From the NCBI GenBank assembly GCA_023428035.1, contig JAEYZO010000181.1:1-9423 (forward strand): a stretch of DNA of 9,423 bases, read 5' to 3'. Both the position numbers and the translations under genes were made by a program. Within the stretch, counting starts at the first letter, position 1. Every line of letters starts with the position of its first letter. This document shows, in pieces, positions 6,472 through 9,423 of the stretch. This DNA is from Pseudomonadota bacterium. GTDB lineage: Bacteria > Myxococcota_A > Polyangia > Polyangiales > Ga0077539. Under the pieces are notes generated by a model. That model was not told where the DNA came from, made no database searches, and saw nothing but the letters and a program-made list of their open reading frames with translations.

Positions 6472-6981
6472 TCACCGCTTGCGACGCGGCTCCGCGGGGT
6501 GTTCGTGCGTGTGGGGGTGGTCGTGGTCGTGCCCGTGGTCGCGCGGGTGCGCGTGCGCCGGGTGCTCGGCCCCGTCGGGGAGCGCCGTCGCCACCAGCCG
6601 CCCGTGCGTGACGCCCTTCGTCGCGATGAGCCGGTCGGCCGCGTCCTGGATGAGCCCCGCCGGGCCGCGCAGCACGATCACCTCCAGGCAGTTGTCGTGG
6701 TCGAGGTGCACGTGCAGCGTCGACACGACGTGGTGCCCTAGCGCGTGCTGCATCTCGGTGAGCCTCTCGGTGAGCTCCCTCACGTGGTGGTCGTAGACGA
6801 CGGTGAGGGTCGCGACGGCGGGGCCTCCGCCCGCGAGGCGAGCGTTGGCGAGGTCGGCCCGCACCAGGTCGCGCAGGGCCTCGGAGCGGGTCGCGTAGCC
6901 CTTCGCCGCGATGCGCTCGTCGAAGCGTTGGAGGAGGTCCGCGTCCATCGCCACGCCGAAGCGCGTGAGTTCGGTGCTCAT
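6472..6981 (-). CDS. nikR: Nickel-responsive transcriptional regulator NikR with His-rich tail
   Basis: This 169-residue homotetrameric repressor binds DNA when loaded with Ni(II) and usually shuts off nickel uptake. The N-terminal ribbon-helix-helix DNA-binding domain is LTRFGVAMDADLLQRFDERI then ATRSEALRDLVR (5-41). A C-terminal ACT-like nickel domain follows. Its four square-planar nickel ligands, known from E. coli NikR as His76, His87, His89 and Cys95, are all present as H79, H90, H92 and C98, with the expected spacing in QH(A)LGHH...STLHVHLDHDNCLEV. The conserved domain ends near residue 135. Beyond it, residues 140-161 hold ten histidines in 22 positions, mostly HxH pairs with Asp and Pro, which is unusual for NikR. 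No nickel transporter, urease or hydrogenase gene is visible. The start at ATG 6981 fits family N-termini; a longer frame reaching 7326 would run through the hydrolase gene on the other strand. Confidence 0.95.
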   Translation of the reverse strand: MSTELTRFGVAMDADLLQRFDERIAAKGYATRSEALRDLVRADLANARLAGGGPAVATLTVVYDHHVRELTERLTEMQHALGHHVVSTLHVHLDHDNCLEVIVLRGPAGLIQDAADRLIATKGVTHGRLVATALPDGAEHPAHAHPRDHGHDHDHPHTHEHPAEPRRKR

Positions 6982-6984
6982 CGG

Positions 6985-7046
6985 CCGCGCACGATACAGC
7001 ACGCGCGGGGCCCTTGACCCGGGGGCCTCACCCGCGCACTCGATAC
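6985..7046 (+). repeat. Direct repeat CCGCGCAC(TC)GATAC in the nikR-hydrolase region
   Basis: CCGCGCACGATAC at 6985-6997 recurs as CCGCGCACTCGATAC at 7032-7046. The two are identical apart from two inserted bases and start 47 bases apart. Both lie in the only non-coding DNA between the divergent nikR and hydrolase genes. They do not resemble the E. coli NikR operator (GTATGA-N16-TCATAC), though each contains GTATCG on the minus strand. They could be paired sites for one regulator. Confidence 0.4.
6991..6996 (-). promoter_or_regulatory. Candidate -10 element for nikR
   Basis: Minus-strand TATCGT fits TAnnnT (4 of 6 to TATAAT) and ends 9 bases before the nikR ATG. No ribosome site precedes the ATG, so a leaderless or near-leaderless transcript is possible. 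No -35 box is seen at 16-18 bases. The hexamer lies inside the first copy of the local direct repeat, so nickel-NikR or another factor binding there could block it. Inference from pattern only. Confidence 0.3.
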
Positions 7047-7054
7047 GCGGGTGA
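7028..7054. promoter_or_regulatory. Perfect 9-bp inverted repeat over the hydrolase start codon
   Basis: TCACCCGCG (7028-7036) and CGCGGGTGA (7046-7054) are exact reverse complements around a 9-base spacer. The right arm includes the GTG start at 7051. As DNA it would suit a dimeric repressor. If transcribed, the stem would bury the start codon. Position and symmetry are seen directly; function is inferred. Confidence 0.45.
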
Positions 7055-7878
7055 CCGAAGCGATCCTCCCTCACGTCGTGGTGGGCGAGCGGCCCGAGCG
7101 GCTGTGCCTCGTGCTCCACGGAATCCTCGGCTCGAAGTCGAACTGGCGCTCGTTCGCGCGGCGCTGGGCCGAGGCCCTGCCCGGCTGGGGCTTCGCGCTC
7201 GCCGACCTGCGCAACCACGGCGAGGCCCAGGGGTACCCTCCCCCGCACACCCTCGACGCGGTGGCCGCTGACCTCGCGCGGCTGTGCGCGTCGCTCAGCG
7301 CGCCCGTCGAGGTCGTCGCGGGGCACTCCTTCGGCGGAAAGAGCGCCCTCTGCCTCGCCGCGCGCCCCGACGCTCCTCCGCTAAGGTCGGTGCTGCTCCT
7401 CGACGCGAACCCCGGGGTGCGCCCCGCGGAGCCGGGCTCCGAGGAGACCCTCGCGGTGCTCGACTCCCTCGACGCGGTGGGCGACCGCTTCGCGAAGCGG
7501 AGCGACTTCGTCGACGCGATGCGGGCGCGGGGTCACACCGCGGCGCTGTCGACCTGGCTCGCGATGAACCTCACCCACGACGGAGACGGGCTGGCGATGC
7601 GCCTCGACGTGGGGTCGATCCGCGCGATGCTCACCGACTACTTCGCGAGGGACCTCTGGCCCGCGGTGGAGTCCGGCGACGCGCCGGCGGTGCGCGTCCT
7701 CGCGGGGGGCCGCTCGTCGGTCTTCACGCAGGACGACGTCGCGCGCGCCCGAGCCGTGGCGGCGCGGCGCCCGGCGACGCGCTCGGTGGACGTCATCGAC
7801 GACGCGGGGCACTGGCTCCACGTCGACGCGCCCGACGCGGTGAGCGCGTGGGTGCTCTCTCGGCTCAGGGAGACGTAG
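7051..7878 (+). CDS. Alpha/beta hydrolase, YbfF/ABHD11-like esterase
   Basis: This soluble alpha/beta-fold hydrolase of 275 residues is probably an esterase acting on acyl esters or thioesters. LHGILGSKSNWRSFARRW (22-39) is the oxyanion-hole segment, with H23-G24. ADLRNHGEAQ (51-60) matches the DLRNHG(E/R)S of the YbfF/ABHD11 group. GHSFGGKSAL (91-100) is the nucleophile elbow with Ser93, and GGK is again typical of that group. DAGHWLHVDAP (251-261) supplies His254. The acid is probably Asp118 in LLLDANPG, one strand after the elbow as in YbfF, though a later acidic residue is possible. LAGGRSSVFTQDD (217-229) matches the family's RGG.SD.. segment. The frame has no ATG near its beginning; GTG 7051 gives a normal N-terminus but lacks a ribosome site and lies inside an inverted repeat. 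The gene diverges from nikR and overlaps the next gene tail-to-tail by 14 bp. The substrate is unknown. Confidence 0.87.
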   Translation: MTEAILPHVVVGERPERLCLVLHGILGSKSNWRSFARRWAEALPGWGFALADLRNHGEAQGYPPPHTLDAVAADLARLCASLSAPVEVVAGHSFGGKSALCLAARPDAPPLRSVLLLDANPGVRPAEPGSEETLAVLDSLDAVGDRFAKRSDFVDAMRARGHTAALSTWLAMNLTHDGDGLAMRLDVGSIRAMLTDYFARDLWPAVESGDAPAVRVLAGGRSSVFTQDDVARARAVAARRPATRSVDVIDDAGHWLHVDAPDAVSAWVLSRLRET

Positions 7879-9423
7879 ACGGCGAGCGCCAGCGCGCGAG
7901 CTCCATCATCGGGCGCTGCAGGTGCGCCTCGCAGTCGGGGCCGATGGAGTTGGTCTCTTCGTAGTGGTCGCCCGCGGCCTCGGCGAGGTAGGGGAGCACC
8001 GGCGCCACGACGAAATTGAAGCGGGCGATGATGTACCCGAGGAAGTCGTCTCCGAGGCCGGTGACGAAGGCCCAGCGCACGCCCGGGTTGGCGAGCATGA
8101 GCTCGCGGAGGTACGGGGCGGCGGGCGCCATCGAGAGGTCGGGGCGGTTCTCGGTCTCGGTGAGCACGGGCTGGCCCCACGACCACATCGGGTCGTAGCC
8201 GACCCAGAGCTCAGGGTTGAGCTCCCCGGGGGCGGTCACCGTCGCGAGGGGGCCGACCTGGAGGTAGGTGACGCGGGAGCGCACCCACGCGGGGTTGTCT
8301 CGCGTGAGCGGCCGGGTGGGGTCGTAGTGCGAGATCTCTCGGTCGAAGACGCCCTGGGTGTAGGCGATGCCGTAGAGCCGGTTCTCGGCGCGCGCGTAGA
8401 TGGGCGCGGAGCGGTACGACACGGTCACGTCGCCGGTGACGTCTGTGCCCTCGCGGGCGAGCGCGGAGAGGGCGAGGCGCGCGACGTTGCGCCCGGCCGA
8501 CTGCGCGCGCTCGAAGCCCGACTCGCGCACGGGCTCTCCCATCGCGTTGCGGGGGCGCACGCCTCCGCCGGGGCCGACCTGCCCTCCGAGGGGGCCGTTG
8601 GAGAACACCGTCACGCCGCCGAGGCCGCCGATGGCCTCGACGGGGAGTCCGTCTTCGAGGGTCTCGCGCAGCGCGTGGACGTAGTCGGCGCTGAGGAGGG
8701 TGTTGCGCGCGCCGGTGTACTCCGGGTGCGCGGCCCAGTTGACCCAGGTGGCGATGGTGCGGTCGGGCGCGGCGGCCTCGGTGAAGCGCGCGATGGTGAC
8801 CGTGGGGTCGTAGAGCACCGGGTCGCGGGTGTCGTTGACGTACTCCAGGGTCGAGCGGGTCATCGGGTCGGCGGTGACGACCTGGGCGACGCGCATCCGG
8901 GCGGGGCGCAGGTCGGCGACGGCGCGGCGGATCGCGGTCGCGGTGCGCTCACGCACGCGGGCCATGTACGCGGGGTCGCGGCCGTTCACGAGCAGCCGCA
9001 CGCCCCAGAGGCCCAGGGTGTCGACGCCCTCGTGCACGTGCGTCGAGGAGACGATCACCCGGTCGATGCCGAGGCCCGCGAGGGAGGGGTCGGCGCGGAT
9101 CCGGTCGGTCTCGGTGATCATCAAGCCGACGCAGTCGACGACGGCGTAGACGACGGTGGTGTCTCCCGAGCGCAGGGCGAGCGCGCGCACCTCGAGGTCG
9201 TCGTGCACGCCCGTGGCGGGCCGGCCGTTGGAGTAGCCGGCGACCCACACGGCGTCGAAGCGGCCGTTGCCGTTGGTGTCGGTGAAGGGCTCGCCCTCGT
9301 CGTAGAGGCCGTTGGAGTTGCGGTCCTCCCACTGGGTCTCGACGAGGGTGGGGTTGATGTCCTCGCGCGCGGCGCCGACCTCGAGGGTGGCGCCCGCGGA
9401 GGCGCAGTGGTCCTGCCCCGGGC
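7865..9423 (-). CDS. Neutral/alkaline ceramidase-like metallohydrolase, N-terminus cut off by the window
   Basis: The frame is open to the right edge and its true start lies outside; 518 residues are visible. I number residues from an internal GTG at 9250, which is not the real start: 57 more in-frame codons precede it. The protein resembles the zinc amidases that split ceramide into sphingosine and fatty acid. Likely zinc ligands are H71/H73 in STHVHEG (69-75), H175 in NWAAHP (171-176), E343 in APGE (340-343) and Y406 in LGYII (404-408). NTLLSADYVHALRETLE (183-199) and HYEETNS (429-435) also fit. The catalytic segment usually reads NxGDVSPN with a serine nucleophile; here it is SNGPLGGQVGPGG (217-229), with Gly where Ser is expected. 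Upstream of the GTG lie two calcium-loop-like Asp/Asn/Gly repeats (9254-9328). Family members are usually secreted, but the signal region is not visible. The actual substrate may differ from ceramide. Confidence 0.82.
   Translation of the reverse strand, partial: PGQDHCASAGATLEVGAAREDINPTLVETQWEDRNSNGLYDEGEPFTDTNGNGRFDAVWVAGYSNGRPATGVHDDLEVRALALRSGDTTVVYAVVDCVGLMITETDRIRADPSLAGLGIDRVIVSSTHVHEGVDTLGLWGVRLLVNGRDPAYMARVRERTATAIRRAVADLRPARMRVAQVVTADPMTRSTLEYVNDTRDPVLYDPTVTIARFTEAAAPDRTIATWVNWAAHPEYTGARNTLLSADYVHALRETLEDGLPVEAIGGLGGVTVFSNGPLGGQVGPGGGVRPRNAMGEPVRESGFERAQSAGRNVARLALSALAREGTDVTGDVTVSYRSAPIYARAENRLYGIAYTQGVFDREISHYDPTRPLTRDNPAWVRSRVTYLQVGPLATVTAPGELNPELWVGYDPMWSWGQPVLTETENRPDLSMAPAAPYLRELMLANPGVRWAFVTGLGDDFLGYIIARFNFVVAPVLPYLAEAAGDHYEETNSIGPDCEAHLQRPMMELARWRSPSTSP
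9254..9328 (-). other. Calcium-loop-like Asp/Asn/Gly repeats inside the ceramidase-like protein
   Basis: Translation of the minus strand gives DRNSNGLYDEGEPF followed directly by TDTNGNGRFDAVW. These are two loops of the form DxNxNGxxD, the second ending next to the VWVAGY that begins the conserved ceramidase-like part. Such loops bind Ca2+ in EF-hand-like, dockerin and thrombospondin type 3 repeats. Calcium binding here is inference from the pattern. The segment continues the open frame without a stop, which shows that the gene starts beyond the window edge. Confidence 0.6.

Noticed and set aside
7014..7019. TTGACC as a -35 box for the hydrolase
   Set aside because: It is a 5 of 6 match, but no -10-like hexamer lies 16-18 bases downstream. 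The best, GATACG, is 22 bases away and matches only 3 of 6.
6472..7326. Longer nikR reading starting at 7326
   Set aside because: The extra 115 residues are Arg/Pro-rich, unlike any NikR, and overlap the start of the alpha/beta hydrolase on the opposite strand. The family N-terminus fits ATG 6981.

Overview
The window is very GC-rich by eye, with G or C at most third codon positions, and its genes are tightly packed. Gene content and style suggest a myxobacterium or related Myxococcota (Polyangia-like) chromosome. That placement is inference: no rRNA or other marker gene is present. I see no mobile element, CRISPR array, tRNA or rRNA.

Left part (33-4900): five genes all on the minus strand, read right to left. 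They are a soluble cytochrome P450, a deoxynucleoside kinase, a zinc-free quinone oxidoreductase, a LysR regulator and a PssA-type CDP-alcohol phosphatidyltransferase. The gaps are 49, 42, 10 and 42 bp, so the block could be one transcript. Two of its genes (kinase and quinone oxidoreductase) carry the same 13-base leader immediately before the start codon, and the phosphatidyltransferase has a plausible promoter of its own. The block may therefore be several short units. Nothing in the sequence proves a shared pathway. A P450, an oxidoreductase and a LysR sensor would fit redox or small-molecule metabolism, while the kinase and PssA look like housekeeping functions.

Middle part (4901-6981): a 178-bp divergent region with a small palindrome leads into an sfsA gene on the plus strand. 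It faces a small basic protein of unknown function (minus strand) across a strong GC hairpin that probably serves as a two-way terminator. Upstream of the small gene, on the same strand, is nikR. It encodes a nickel-responsive repressor with all four nickel ligands and an unusual histidine-rich C-terminal tail.

Right part (6982-9423): nikR and an alpha/beta hydrolase of the YbfF/ABHD11 type diverge from a short region. That region holds a direct repeat and a perfect 9-bp inverted repeat that runs over the hydrolase start codon. The hydrolase overlaps tail-to-tail by 14 bp with a neutral-ceramidase-like metallohydrolase gene. The latter runs off the right edge, so its N-terminus is missing. 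It carries calcium-loop-like Asp/Asn/Gly repeats near the visible N-terminus and seems to lack the family's catalytic serine.

I do not see a clear new multi-gene system. The best leads are the His-tailed NikR, the atypical ceramidase-like protein, the unknown small basic protein and the shared leader motifs.
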